From Desulfuromusa sp. (GTDB lineage: Bacteria > Desulfobacterota > Desulfuromonadia > Desulfuromonadales > Geopsychrobacteraceae), in contig JAUVCS010000013.1 in the NCBI GenBank assembly GCA_030590745.1, forward strand, positions 1-11,128: a DNA stretch of 11,128 bases. The letters run 5' to 3'. A model generated the notes under the pieces. The model had not been told where the DNA came from, made no database searches, and worked only from the letters and a program-made list of their open reading frames with translations. Each line of letters begins with the position of its first letter. Positions within the stretch are counted from its first letter, which is position 1. Shown here in pieces: positions 1 to 6,961 of the stretch. The position numbers and the translations under genes are program-made.

Positions 1-486
1 GTTATTCGGGTGCACCTCAGTGGCAGCAACAGGATCAACGCGCTGCAGTTCCCGATACAAACTCCCCGACCCTTCATCATCTTCGCGCTGCTGCAGCTGT
101 TTTCGTAATTCTGAGTCTGCCGATGGTAAATCGGCCAGTCCACCTAATAATGCCCGGATATACAGCCCTGTGCCACCTACAATACAGGGAATTTTCCCTC
201 GAACAGCAATTTGTGAAATAAGGGGGCGTGCCAGATCAACAAAATCTGCAACCGAAAATTCCTGATCGGGATCGACCAGATCAATCATGTGATGGGGGAC
301 AACAGCTTGTTCGTGGCTGGTTGCTTTTGCAGTGCCGATATTCATCCGGCGATAAACTTGTCGTGAATCGGCCGAAATAATTTCCAGTGGAAACTTTTCA
401 GCCAGAGAGAGGGCCAAAGCTGTTTTACCAGATCCAGTTGCTCCACAGATGACCAATACCGGTAGTTTCTCTGCGCTATGGTTCAT
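1..486 (-). CDS. miaA: tRNA dimethylallyltransferase MiaA (partial, 3' end beyond window)
   Basis: Transfers a dimethylallyl group from DMAPP to N6 of A37 in tRNAs reading codons that start with U, in the cytoplasm. The 162 visible residues are about the N-terminal half of a family usually near 300 residues. Visible motifs are the P-loop GATGSGKT (residues 15-22), ISADSRQVYR (37-46) with the conserved Asp40, GTAK (51-54), PHHMID (64-69) and GGTGLYI (104-110). All are hallmark MiaA motifs in the right order and spacing. The ATG (484-486) shares one base with the mutL stop (TAATG), and no Shine-Dalgarno is visible, so translation is probably coupled to mutL. The frame stays open to base 1, so the truncation is only the window edge. 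In many proteobacteria hfq follows miaA; that would lie outside. Confidence 0.96.
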   Translation of the reverse strand, partial: MNHSAEKLPVLVICGATGSGKTALALSLAEKFPLEIISADSRQVYRRMNIGTAKATSHEQAVVPHHMIDLVDPDQEFSVADFVDLARPLISQIAVRGKIPCIVGGTGLYIRALLGGLADLPSADSELRKQLQQREDDEGSGSLYRELQRVDPVAATEVHPNN

Positions 487-2357
487 TATTGACGCCGAAA
501 TAAACGTTCAATCTCGGTCAACGTCATACGCTGTATCACCGGGCGGCCATGGGGACAATTTGCTTTGAAATCGATCCGGTCAAGTTCCTGGAACAGGGAC
601 GTGATCTCAAGGTTAGAGAGAGCTTGGTTGGCACGGATAACACTGTGACAGGCCATCAGGATAAGGACTTCATCGATAGATTCACGTAGCTGTGCGGTAT
701 GACCGATCCGTTCCAGTTCAAGAGCAATATCGACGACCAATCCAGAAACATTCCGATTTTCCAATAGCTGCGGAATTGCTTTTAAAGCAAAGGATTTTCC
801 CCCAAAAGGTTCAATCTCAAAACCAAGCTGCTCTAATTCCTGAAGATTTTCACTCAACGCAGTGGCACTATTGAAATCAAGTTCCAACACGTCGGGAAAA
901 AGTAATGCCTGACTAGGAATTTTCCCGGCAGTATAAGCATGACGCAGCTTTTCAAACCCCACCCGTTCATGCGCAGCATGTTGGTCAATTAAGATCAGAT
1001 CTGAACCCTCCTGACAAAGAATGTAGCTCTGGTGGTACTGTCCGAGTATTTGTAAACGGGAAAAAAACCCAGAAGATTCACTCCCCGGCAGGGTATATTG
1101 GATGTGAGCTGCAGAGCTCTCTGTATAAATTAGTTGATCGGGGGGCAAACTCAATGGGGAGATCGTTGCCGCAATGTTAGAATCATTCGGTCGAGAAGCT
1201 TCTTCCTGGGGAAAATATTGATTCGTGGCCTCTCTGACGGAATCATCGCCAACTTGACAATAAGCATCATGATTAGCTGCTTGAGTTTGTCGCAGAGGTA
1301 AATAGTTTTCTACTTCTCCCGGAGGTGGAATCTCGGACTTCTTCTCCAACCACCCTGCAGGACGGAGTGTCTGGCGTAAACTTTCTACGATAAAGTCGTG
1401 GACTTGAGATTGTTCACGAAAGCGTACTTCATGCTTGGTTGGATGGACGTTAATATCAACCTGGGCAGGATCAATTTGTATAAACAGCACAACAACCGGA
1501 TAACGCCCTTTCATCAGCAGATGACGATAGCCGTCCATAACCGCATGTTGAACAACCCGATCACGGATATAACGACCATTAATAAAGGTATAAATATGTG
1601 ATGCTGCCGAGCGGGTCAACTGCGGTTGGGAGATCAGGCCGGTCAACTGTAAATCCTCGTTGCTCCGCTTATCTACCGTCAACAGATCCGGCAATAATGA
1701 TCGTCCCAATAAAGCGGCAACTCGCTCCCGTACCCCCTTTTCACGCCGCAAATCAAGCATTATCCGTTCATTATGCTTCAGCCTAAAACTCACTGCAGGG
1801 TTTGCCAATGCCTGTTTAGTAACGACATCTGCCGCATGTCCCAGTTCTGTCTGCTCTTTACGTAGAAATTTTTTACGGGCGGGTAAATTGAAAAACAGAT
1901 TTCTTACCTCGATGGTGGTTCCCTGCGGAAATCCAACTTCATTGGCAGTTTTAATCTTTCCCCCTTCAGCGTAGATTTGTTGCCCTAGCCCTGCATCATT
2001 GTCAGAAGTTGTGAGACGCAACCGGGATACCGAAGCGATGGAGGCTAAAGCTTCACCACGAAAGCCCAGGGTTGTAAGTGCAAACAGGTCGGCATCGGTA
2101 CGGATTTTACTTGTAGCGTGACGTTCAAACGAAAGAAAAGCATCCTGCCGATTCATGCCACAACCATTGTCGGAGATCCGAATTAAACGTTTTCCACCGG
2201 CTTCCAGCTCAATTAAAATATCCGAAGCCCCCGCATCAAGAGAATTCTCAAGCAGTTCCTTGACGACTGAAGATGGGCGTTCAACCACCTCTCCCGCAGC
2301 AATTTTATTACATAAGGCCTCAGGTAAAACGTGTATTTTTGTTTCCATAAGTGCCAT
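486..2357 (-). CDS. mutL: DNA mismatch repair protein MutL, endonuclease-type
   Basis: GHKL ATPase that links mismatch recognition by MutS to strand incision. The N-terminal ATPase domain shows KELLENSLDAGA (33-44, catalytic Glu37), DNGCGM (63-68), GFRGEALASI (98-107) and GTTIEVRNLFFNLPARKKFL-type motif IV (146-165). A proline- and acid-rich linker follows (about 335-430). The C-terminal dimerisation domain has the metal-binding motif DQHA-x2-E-x4-E (458-469), ACH (569-571) and CPHGRP (601-606). These mark MutL proteins that nick DNA themselves; E. coli MutL lacks them. QALLFP (483-488) fits the beta-clamp-binding peptide of this class. Length (623 residues) is normal. The start could be ATG at 2357 or ATG at 2348; neither has a clear Shine-Dalgarno. 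It lies 16 bases downstream of a terminator and overlaps miaA by one base. Confidence 0.97.
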   Translation of the reverse strand: MALMETKIHVLPEALCNKIAAGEVVERPSSVVKELLENSLDAGASDILIELEAGGKRLIRISDNGCGMNRQDAFLSFERHATSKIRTDADLFALTTLGFRGEALASIASVSRLRLTTSDNDAGLGQQIYAEGGKIKTANEVGFPQGTTIEVRNLFFNLPARKKFLRKEQTELGHAADVVTKQALANPAVSFRLKHNERIMLDLRREKGVRERVAALLGRSLLPDLLTVDKRSNEDLQLTGLISQPQLTRSAASHIYTFINGRYIRDRVVQHAVMDGYRHLLMKGRYPVVVLFIQIDPAQVDINVHPTKHEVRFREQSQVHDFIVESLRQTLRPAGWLEKKSEIPPPGEVENYLPLRQTQAANHDAYCQVGDDSVREATNQYFPQEEASRPNDSNIAATISPLSLPPDQLIYTESSAAHIQYTLPGSESSGFFSRLQILGQYHQSYILCQEGSDLILIDQHAAHERVGFEKLRHAYTAGKIPSQALLFPDVLELDFNSATALSENLQELEQLGFEIEPFGGKSFALKAIPQLLENRNVSGLVVDIALELERIGHTAQLRESIDEVLILMACHSVIRANQALSNLEITSLFQELDRIDFKANCPHGRPVIQRMTLTEIERLFRRQ

Positions 2358-2373
2358 TATGACTTTTCGATTT

Positions 2374-2413
2374 AAAAAAAGATAGCGGTCGAAGTATATC
2401 CGACCGCTATCTT
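2374..2413 (-). terminator. Strong Rho-independent terminator of the TPR/ATPase transcript
   Basis: A perfect 13-bp inverted repeat (arms 2379-2391 and 2401-2413, loop 2392-2400) has a GC-rich core AGCGGTCG. On the minus strand it is followed by seven T residues (2380 down to 2374), the first two of which are also the last two pairs of the stem. On the plus strand only two T residues follow, so it is directional and serves the minus-strand gene ending at 2449. Its T tract ends 16 bases before the mutL ATG. Confidence 0.9.
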
Positions 2414-2448
2414 AAGTCTGAATTGATAATTTTAAACCTGATAATACC

Positions 2449-3354
2449 CTAGGAGCCTTCTTCCAACCCGTCATAGACGATTTCAAGACCATCTAACTCA
2501 TCATCATCTAGCTCATCAACCGGGGCCAAAGCTGGATCAAGAGTAGACAAACCAAGATCCTCTACAACATTATTGATAATTTCTGCTGTCACTTCAGTTT
2601 CATGACGTAAATATGTTTCAAACAAAGCATTATCACAAATTGTATTAATCAATCTGGGAACACCCTCAGAGAATTTATAAATTAAAACCAATGCCTCATC
2701 AGAGAACGGAGTAACCTCGCAGTTTACCACTTGTAGTCGATGATTTATGTATTCCATTGCCGCTTCGGCAGAAAATGGCTTCAAAGTATACTTAAAGGCA
2801 ACCCGCTGAGCTAATGGAGCATCTAATTTCATAATACTATCGAGCTCAGGCAACCCGAAAAAAATAATATTAAGCAGTTTTTTATCAGGTATTTCCAAAT
2901 TTAATAGCCCGCGGAACTCTTCCATCAATTCCCGCGTCTGCAACATCTGTGCTTCATCGATCAAAACAACCGCCTTACGTCCCTCTTTTTCAATTTCCAA
3001 AAGACGTTCATAGAGCTGCTTCAACATTTTCAGTGGATTTTGGTCAGGATTTTTCACCCCTAATTGCATACTGATGCGGGACATAATCCATTCGGGGGTA
3101 ATTGCAGAGTGAATCATCACCAACAGTGAGGATTCATACTTTTCGTAGGGGAGATCATCCAGCATCCGTCTGGCTAAAGTGGTTTTTCCAGTTCCAACAC
3201 CACCAACCAGGACAGCCAGTCCTTTGTCTGAATCAACAGAATATTTCAATCTTAAAAGAGCCTGGTTGTGCTGATCACTGTCAAAATAAAACTTGTCATT
3301 CGGTGCGTTCGAAAATGGCTCACGCTCAAAATTAAAATGGTCGGTGTAACCCAT
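2449..3354 (-). CDS. ExeA/MshM-family AAA+ ATPase
   Basis: 301-residue P-loop ATPase of the AAA_22/ExeA-like group. Visible features are the family-typical start YTDHFNFEREPFS (3-15), Walker A GGVGTGKT (51-58), Walker B VVLIDEAQ (129-136), an arginine-finger-like LAQRV (181-185) and a sensor-2-like EGVPRLIN (230-237). The tail (279-301) is strongly acidic and contains a five-residue tandem duplication. There is no signal peptide, no membrane helix, and none of the C-terminal membrane and peptidoglycan-binding part of full-length ExeA (about 550 residues), so it should be cytosolic like MshM. The ATG has a good TTGGAG Shine-Dalgarno five bases upstream. It starts 30 bases after the TPR gene and shares its transcript, which ends at the 2374-2413 terminator. 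Known relatives energise assembly of secretin, pilus or transposition complexes. Which of these applies here is unknown; the TPR neighbour favours a pilus or envelope role. Confidence 0.85.
   Translation of the reverse strand: MGYTDHFNFEREPFSNAPNDKFYFDSDQHNQALLRLKYSVDSDKGLAVLVGGVGTGKTTLARRMLDDLPYEKYESSLLVMIHSAITPEWIMSRISMQLGVKNPDQNPLKMLKQLYERLLEIEKEGRKAVVLIDEAQMLQTRELMEEFRGLLNLEIPDKKLLNIIFFGLPELDSIMKLDAPLAQRVAFKYTLKPFSAEAAMEYINHRLQVVNCEVTPFSDEALVLIYKFSEGVPRLINTICDNALFETYLRHETEVTAEIINNVVEDLGLSTLDPALAPVDELDDDELDGLEIVYDGLEEGS
2488..2517 (-). repeat. 15-bp tandem duplication in the acidic tail of the ATPase gene
   Basis: Two adjacent 15-bp units encode DELDD and DELDG (residues 280-289) and differ at two of 15 positions. 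The unit is in frame, so copy-number change would alter only the acidic tail length. This is most likely a local slippage duplication. Confidence 0.6.
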
Positions 3355-3384
3355 AACGGCTCCAAGGTAGAAATAACAAACTTA

Positions 3385-5505
3385 CTAAAGAAAAGAAATT
3401 CGCTCTTTTTTATCTTCGACTGCAACCTGAAAATCATCATCAACGACATCCAGAGTATCTTTCAAAGAAGAAATCTTGTCCTTGACATCACGATAATTAT
3501 GATCCTGAGAAAATACATCCTGATAGCTGATCAATGCATCACTGGAACGTCCGGCCCGCTCATACAGAAGACCTAGTTCATAACCAAGGCTCAACCTTTG
3601 AATCTCCTCTAACTGGGGAGAATCAAGTGCTTGCTGAAATATCAGTTCTGCATTTTCATAATTATTTTTATCTGAAAAGCAGAGACCTTTAAGGGTCAGA
3701 CAATCAACATAACGGGACGACTCACTCTCTGCTTTCTCAAACTCACTGATAGCATCATCCAACAAACCCATCTCACGATAGGCAATACCTAAGTTATAAT
3801 GAGATTCCATATCATCAGCAGCAATTTGCTCGTCAACGTCTGTTTTAAAGACCTTTTTTTCAACAGTTTCATCGGTCCGGATAGAATCAAAATCAAAATC
3901 GCCGTCCGCGAGGTCATCAAACCCAGGAGATGAAGCAGAACTTTTCTGCTCCACGGTTGGCGGCACCTGATCTTGGTTGAGTAATGCCTCGATCTCTTCC
4001 AATTTCTGAGCACACTCAATAGAATTGGAGTCATATGCCAAGATATCACGACATAATTTTTCCGCTTCTACATATAAACCCTGCTGGATATAAAATTCTG
4101 CCTCTTCTAAATCAGCCTGCAGATTATGTTCAACGGCTGGTGGTGTTTCCTCAGAGGTCTCATCCTCCAGCTTAAAAGACAATTCCTGATCATTATTTCT
4201 GGCCTGATCTAATTCCAGACTATCATCAATTTCTAATTCAATAACCGAATCATTCTCTGCCGTTTCAGCAGAAAAGCTACTTTCAAGTGATGACTCTAAC
4301 TGGAGATCAACTGATTCCTCTTCTACAATATTAATAGACGAATCGCTGTTCTCATCAGTTGGCTCTGAGTCGGCGACTGAGTCATCAATCTCTTCATCGA
4401 TGATACCAAGCAGTGAGTCTGAGAGAGTTTCTTCAAAGATCTCATCAGGTTTATCTTCCTGCTCAGTAATAAGATCCAGAAGTTTATCACCATCACCGGT
4501 TAGTTCATATATTGAGTCTAACGTCTGCAGGACAGTGCTGTTATCGACAAGTTTCTCCTTGAGGATCTCATAGAATTCCTTCAAACAACCCAATCGATCT
4601 GCTTTGGAAAAAACATCTTTCCATTCTTCCAGTGTCTCCAGCGCACGATCATATTGGGCACTGTTAATTTCACACCTGACCATTGATTCGCGGATATCCA
4701 GATCTGTTGGATCCATATCCAGGAGCTGTTGGTAGGTTTTACAAGATATCTCCCAGTCTTTCAGGTCAAAGTAACCTTGCCCCAACAAACGCAACAGATC
4801 AGGATCTGCAGGCTTGTCCTTTAACAACTTTTCTAAAATGGTAACCCCTCTGCTAAAATCTCCCTTTTCGTAAAAAGCCAGAGCCAGCCCCATCTGTAAA
4901 TCATTATTATCCGGGTAGAAGGGAAGGAACATCTTATAGAGTCTGAGGATTTTATCAAAAGCCCCCTTCTCACTTAAAATTTCAAGAACAGAGCTAAGCT
5001 CAATATAGCCATCATCCTTACGATCATTACGGGCATAAACTTCTGCAAGCTTGACTCGGGTATTCAGGTTATTGAGATCCAGATCACGCATTTTTTCCAG
5101 CGTTTTAATCTCATCAGCGACCATCCCATTCCGACCGTAGTAATCAACCAGGTTGCGGTATTCAGACAGAGCGTTACCAAGTAGACCCTGCTTTTCATTC
5201 ATTTCAGCAAGACGATTAAATATAGCGATCTGCTCGGGATCAAGACGCTGCATCTGTTTGTAAATTGCAATCGCCTTCAGATAGAAACCATTGATTGAGA
5301 AATGTTTGGCAACGGCTTCATATTGTTCGTAAGCTTCGGTATTTTTTTTGGTTCGAACATACAGTTCTGCCAATTTTTGACGCGAACGGATATCTGCAGG
5401 ATCCAATTCGACAATTTTAGCATAGTCCTTTATTGCCTTGGAAAACTGTTTTTTCTTCAGATTCTTCTGTGCAGACTCTAGTAATTTGTCTTTATTCGTT
5501 GCCAA
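3385..5505 (-). CDS. Large soluble TPR protein with acidic linkers, FimV/MshN-like in layout
   Basis: 706 residues with no signal peptide or membrane helix, so probably cytoplasmic. Helical tetratricopeptide repeats fill residues 5 to about 345 (for example AIKDYAKIVELDP 24-36 and ISCKTYQQLLDMDP 253-266). An acidic, Ser-rich, probably disordered segment spans 350-460. A short helical pair EEAEFYIQQGLYVEAEKLC (467-485) is followed by a second acidic linker (about 512-565) containing FDDLADGDFDFDS, then C-terminal TPRs (566-682, clearest at SHYNLGIAYREMGLLDDAI). TPRs are protein-binding scaffolds; the partner is unknown. An acidic region followed by TPR-like repeats recalls the cytoplasmic part of FimV, but LysM and the membrane anchor are missing. 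The start is TTG, chosen for the GGGGAG Shine-Dalgarno six bases upstream; the next in-frame ATG is residue 85. It heads a two-gene unit with the ExeA-like ATPase 30 bases downstream. Its exact function is not recognisable. Confidence 0.88.
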   Translation of the reverse strand: MATNKDKLLESAQKNLKKKQFSKAIKDYAKIVELDPADIRSRQKLAELYVRTKKNTEAYEQYEAVAKHFSINGFYLKAIAIYKQMQRLDPEQIAIFNRLAEMNEKQGLLGNALSEYRNLVDYYGRNGMVADEIKTLEKMRDLDLNNLNTRVKLAEVYARNDRKDDGYIELSSVLEILSEKGAFDKILRLYKMFLPFYPDNNDLQMGLALAFYEKGDFSRGVTILEKLLKDKPADPDLLRLLGQGYFDLKDWEISCKTYQQLLDMDPTDLDIRESMVRCEINSAQYDRALETLEEWKDVFSKADRLGCLKEFYEILKEKLVDNSTVLQTLDSIYELTGDGDKLLDLITEQEDKPDEIFEETLSDSLLGIIDEEIDDSVADSEPTDENSDSSINIVEEESVDLQLESSLESSFSAETAENDSVIELEIDDSLELDQARNNDQELSFKLEDETSEETPPAVEHNLQADLEEAEFYIQQGLYVEAEKLCRDILAYDSNSIECAQKLEEIEALLNQDQVPPTVEQKSSASSPGFDDLADGDFDFDSIRTDETVEKKVFKTDVDEQIAADDMESHYNLGIAYREMGLLDDAISEFEKAESESSRYVDCLTLKGLCFSDKNNYENAELIFQQALDSPQLEEIQRLSLGYELGLLYERAGRSSDALISYQDVFSQDHNYRDVKDKISSLKDTLDVVDDDFQVAVEDKKERISFL

Positions 5506-5517
5506 AAAAAACTCCCC
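5503..5517 (-). promoter_or_regulatory. Shine-Dalgarno plus TTG start of the TPR gene, bridged by a T8 run
   Basis: Minus-strand GGGGAG (5517-5512), then six T residues, then TTG (5505-5503). Strength and spacing fix TTG as the start. The homopolymer of eight T residues (5511-5504) runs into the start codon itself. Confidence 0.7.
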
Positions 5518-5548
5518 AAATTATGCTATCTATAAAACTTCAGGACAA

Positions 5549-5578
5549 AATGTACGCGGACTGGCTATACAGTGTCAA
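5549..5578 (-). promoter_or_regulatory. Sigma70-like promoter for the TPR/ATPase unit
   Basis: Minus-strand TTGACA (5578-5573, perfect -35), an 18-bp spacer, then TACATT (5554-5549, 4 of 6 to the -10 consensus). Transcription would start near 5541-5543, giving a leader of about 36 bases before the TTG start. The upstream DNA (5581-5700) is very AT-rich and could act as an UP element. Confidence 0.6.
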
Positions 5579-5681
5579 GTAAGACCATTAACGTTATACT
5601 TAATCCGTAAGTTTTATTAAAGAATACTTCAAATAGAAGAATAGCACATTTTAAAAATAAAAAACAATAATGAATAATAGT
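5579..5681 (-). other. AT-rich rluB-TPR gap upstream of the promoter
   Basis: This is the promoter-distal part of the 176-bp space between the rluB stop and the TPR start. It is strongly AT-rich. It holds a small dyad, ACTTA-N5-TAAGT (5598-5612), just upstream of the -35 box. It also holds a TATAAC hexamer on the minus strand (5598-5593) without a convincing -35. No hairpin with a T tract follows rluB (only a 4-bp CTTC/GAAG dyad), so rluB transcripts may run on. No ORF or RNA gene is seen. Confidence 0.45.
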
Positions 5682-6395
5682 TTATTTAATTTTTTTCAAT
5701 AATTGAATCTCATTTGTTGTCAAACGGCGATAACAGCCTGATATTACATCATTTAAACCCAAAAAATCCAAACGAATTCGTTTCAGCCTGACGACTGACA
5801 ATCCAAGATCTTCACACATCCGCCGCACTTGTCTATTTCGGCCCTCATGGATTGTCAACTCAAACCAACAATTTGCGCCGCTGGTTCTTATTTTCGTAGC
5901 TTTGGCCGGTGCCGTTTTACCATCCTCAAGAATTAATCCAAGTTCTAATCGTTTCACCATTTTAGCAGTCAAAAACCCTCTAACTTTAACCAGGTAGGTC
6001 TTCTCAATCTGGTGACTGGGATGACTGACCTGCTGTGCCAGTTCTCCATCATTGGTCATCAACAATAGACCTTCGGTATTATAATCGAGCCGCCCGACAG
6101 GAAAAAGACGTTGCGGAATATCAGCAACCAGATCGGTAACCAGTCGGCGTCCTTCAGGGTCTTTAAGGGTTGAGACATAACCTCGTGGCTTATTGAGCAG
6201 GATCGTCACTTTCTCTTCTGCAGCCGTCAAATCTTTTCCATTGACCTGTATCTGATCAATAGTTAAATCGGCTCGATCTCCCAATTTGGCAGGTTGACCA
6301 TTCAGAAAAACTTTTCCCGCTTCGATCCACCTTTCTGCTTCACGGCGTGAAGCCAGCCCTGCCTGAGCAATCAGTTTCTGTAGTCTTTCTGCCAT
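5682..6395 (-). CDS. rluB: 23S rRNA pseudouridine synthase, RluB-type (RsuA family)
   Basis: Isomerises a uridine to pseudouridine in rRNA; E. coli RluB acts at U2605 of 23S rRNA. An N-terminal S4 RNA-binding domain (about residues 3-50, with GLASRREAERWIEAGKV) precedes the catalytic domain. That domain shows LNKPRGYVST (67-76), GRLDYNTEGLLL (101-112, catalytic Asp104) and EGRNRQVRRM (184-193). These separate the RsuA/RluB/E/F branch from RluA. The 237-residue length fits RsuA or a short RluB without the long C-terminal tail of E. coli RluB. The RluB assignment rests mainly on position after scpB, a widely conserved arrangement; RluE, RluF or RsuA specificity is not excluded by sequence alone. 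The ATG shares one base with the scpB stop (TAATG) and has GAGG seven bases upstream. Confidence 0.93.
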   Translation of the reverse strand: MAERLQKLIAQAGLASRREAERWIEAGKVFLNGQPAKLGDRADLTIDQIQVNGKDLTAAEEKVTILLNKPRGYVSTLKDPEGRRLVTDLVADIPQRLFPVGRLDYNTEGLLLMTNDGELAQQVSHPSHQIEKTYLVKVRGFLTAKMVKRLELGLILEDGKTAPAKATKIRTSGANCWFELTIHEGRNRQVRRMCEDLGLSVVRLKRIRLDFLGLNDVISGCYRRLTTNEIQLLKKIK

Positions 6396-6961
6396 TATAG
6401 AGCCTCAACCGAGTCGGGATTCAAAGGATCAGCTGTTATCAATTGAGGGTCAAGTGCAGTAAACTCTTTCAACGTTGGCAGATCGGTTAGATCACGCAGG
6501 CCAAATAATTCGAGAAACTGGCGGCTGGTTCCATAAATTAAAGGGCGCCCCGGAACATCTTTCTTGCCGAGGATCCGCAACAAATTTTTCTCCAGAAGAG
6601 TTCTCATCACCCCACCTGAATCAACTCCACGCAAATATTCAATTTCAGCACGGGTAGCGGGTTGTCGATAAGCAATGATTGCTAAAGTTTCCAGTGCTGC
6701 CCGGGAAAACCTGGGGGCACGATCCTTTCTTAGTTTGCGTAACCACGGAGCAAGTTCTGCAACCGTCCGGAACTGATACCCCCCGGCGACCTCAGCAAGA
6801 TAAAAACCACGTTCAGCAACCCCGTATTGCTGCTGTAACTGCTCAACAACCGGCCTAAGCTGAGACTTAGGTTGTTCAAGCAGGGTACTTAACCGGTCAA
6901 GGGAGATAGGAGTATCAGAGGCAAAAATAAACGCTTCAACTAGTTGTGATAAATTATCCAT
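6395..6961 (-). CDS. scpB: Segregation and condensation protein ScpB
   Basis: Winged-helix kleisin-associated subunit that, as a dimer, binds ScpA and SMC to form bacterial condensin for chromosome compaction and segregation. Recognisable blocks are LVEAFIFASDTPISLDRL near the N terminus, the core FSRAALETLAIIAYRQPATRAEIEYLRGV and the signature GRPLIYGTSRQFLELFGL with a DLPTL close. Length (188-190 residues) is typical. Two starts are possible: ATG at 6961 (AGGAG ten bases upstream) or TTG at 6967 (the same AGGAG only four bases upstream). I chose ATG for codon and spacing. Either start lies inside the end of scpA (8- or 14-base overlap), so the Shine-Dalgarno is inside scpA and translation is coupled. 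The stop overlaps the rluB ATG. Confidence 0.96.
   Translation of the reverse strand: MDNLSQLVEAFIFASDTPISLDRLSTLLEQPKSQLRPVVEQLQQQYGVAERGFYLAEVAGGYQFRTVAELAPWLRKLRKDRAPRFSRAALETLAIIAYRQPATRAEIEYLRGVDSGGVMRTLLEKNLLRILGKKDVPGRPLIYGTSRQFLELFGLRDLTDLPTLKEFTALDPQLITADPLNPDSVEAL

Noticed and set aside
20-265. Plus-strand ORF inside miaA
   Set aside because: Ser/Arg-rich translation opposite a fully motif-bearing miaA frame; antisense artefact.
2449-3354. ATPase as a transposition helper (TniB/IstB-like) of a mobile element
   Set aside because: No transposase, terminal repeats or target duplication nearby. The start and tail look like the ExeA/MshM group and the gene sits in a stable unit with the TPR gene.
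3252-3576. Opposing short ORFs around the TPR-ATPase junction
   Set aside because: Both are shadows of the two real genes; their translations have low-complexity or unstructured composition and no start signals.
5623-5640. CTTC/GAAG dyad as rluB terminator
   Set aside because: Four base pairs, AT-rich, no T tract immediately after; too weak to call.
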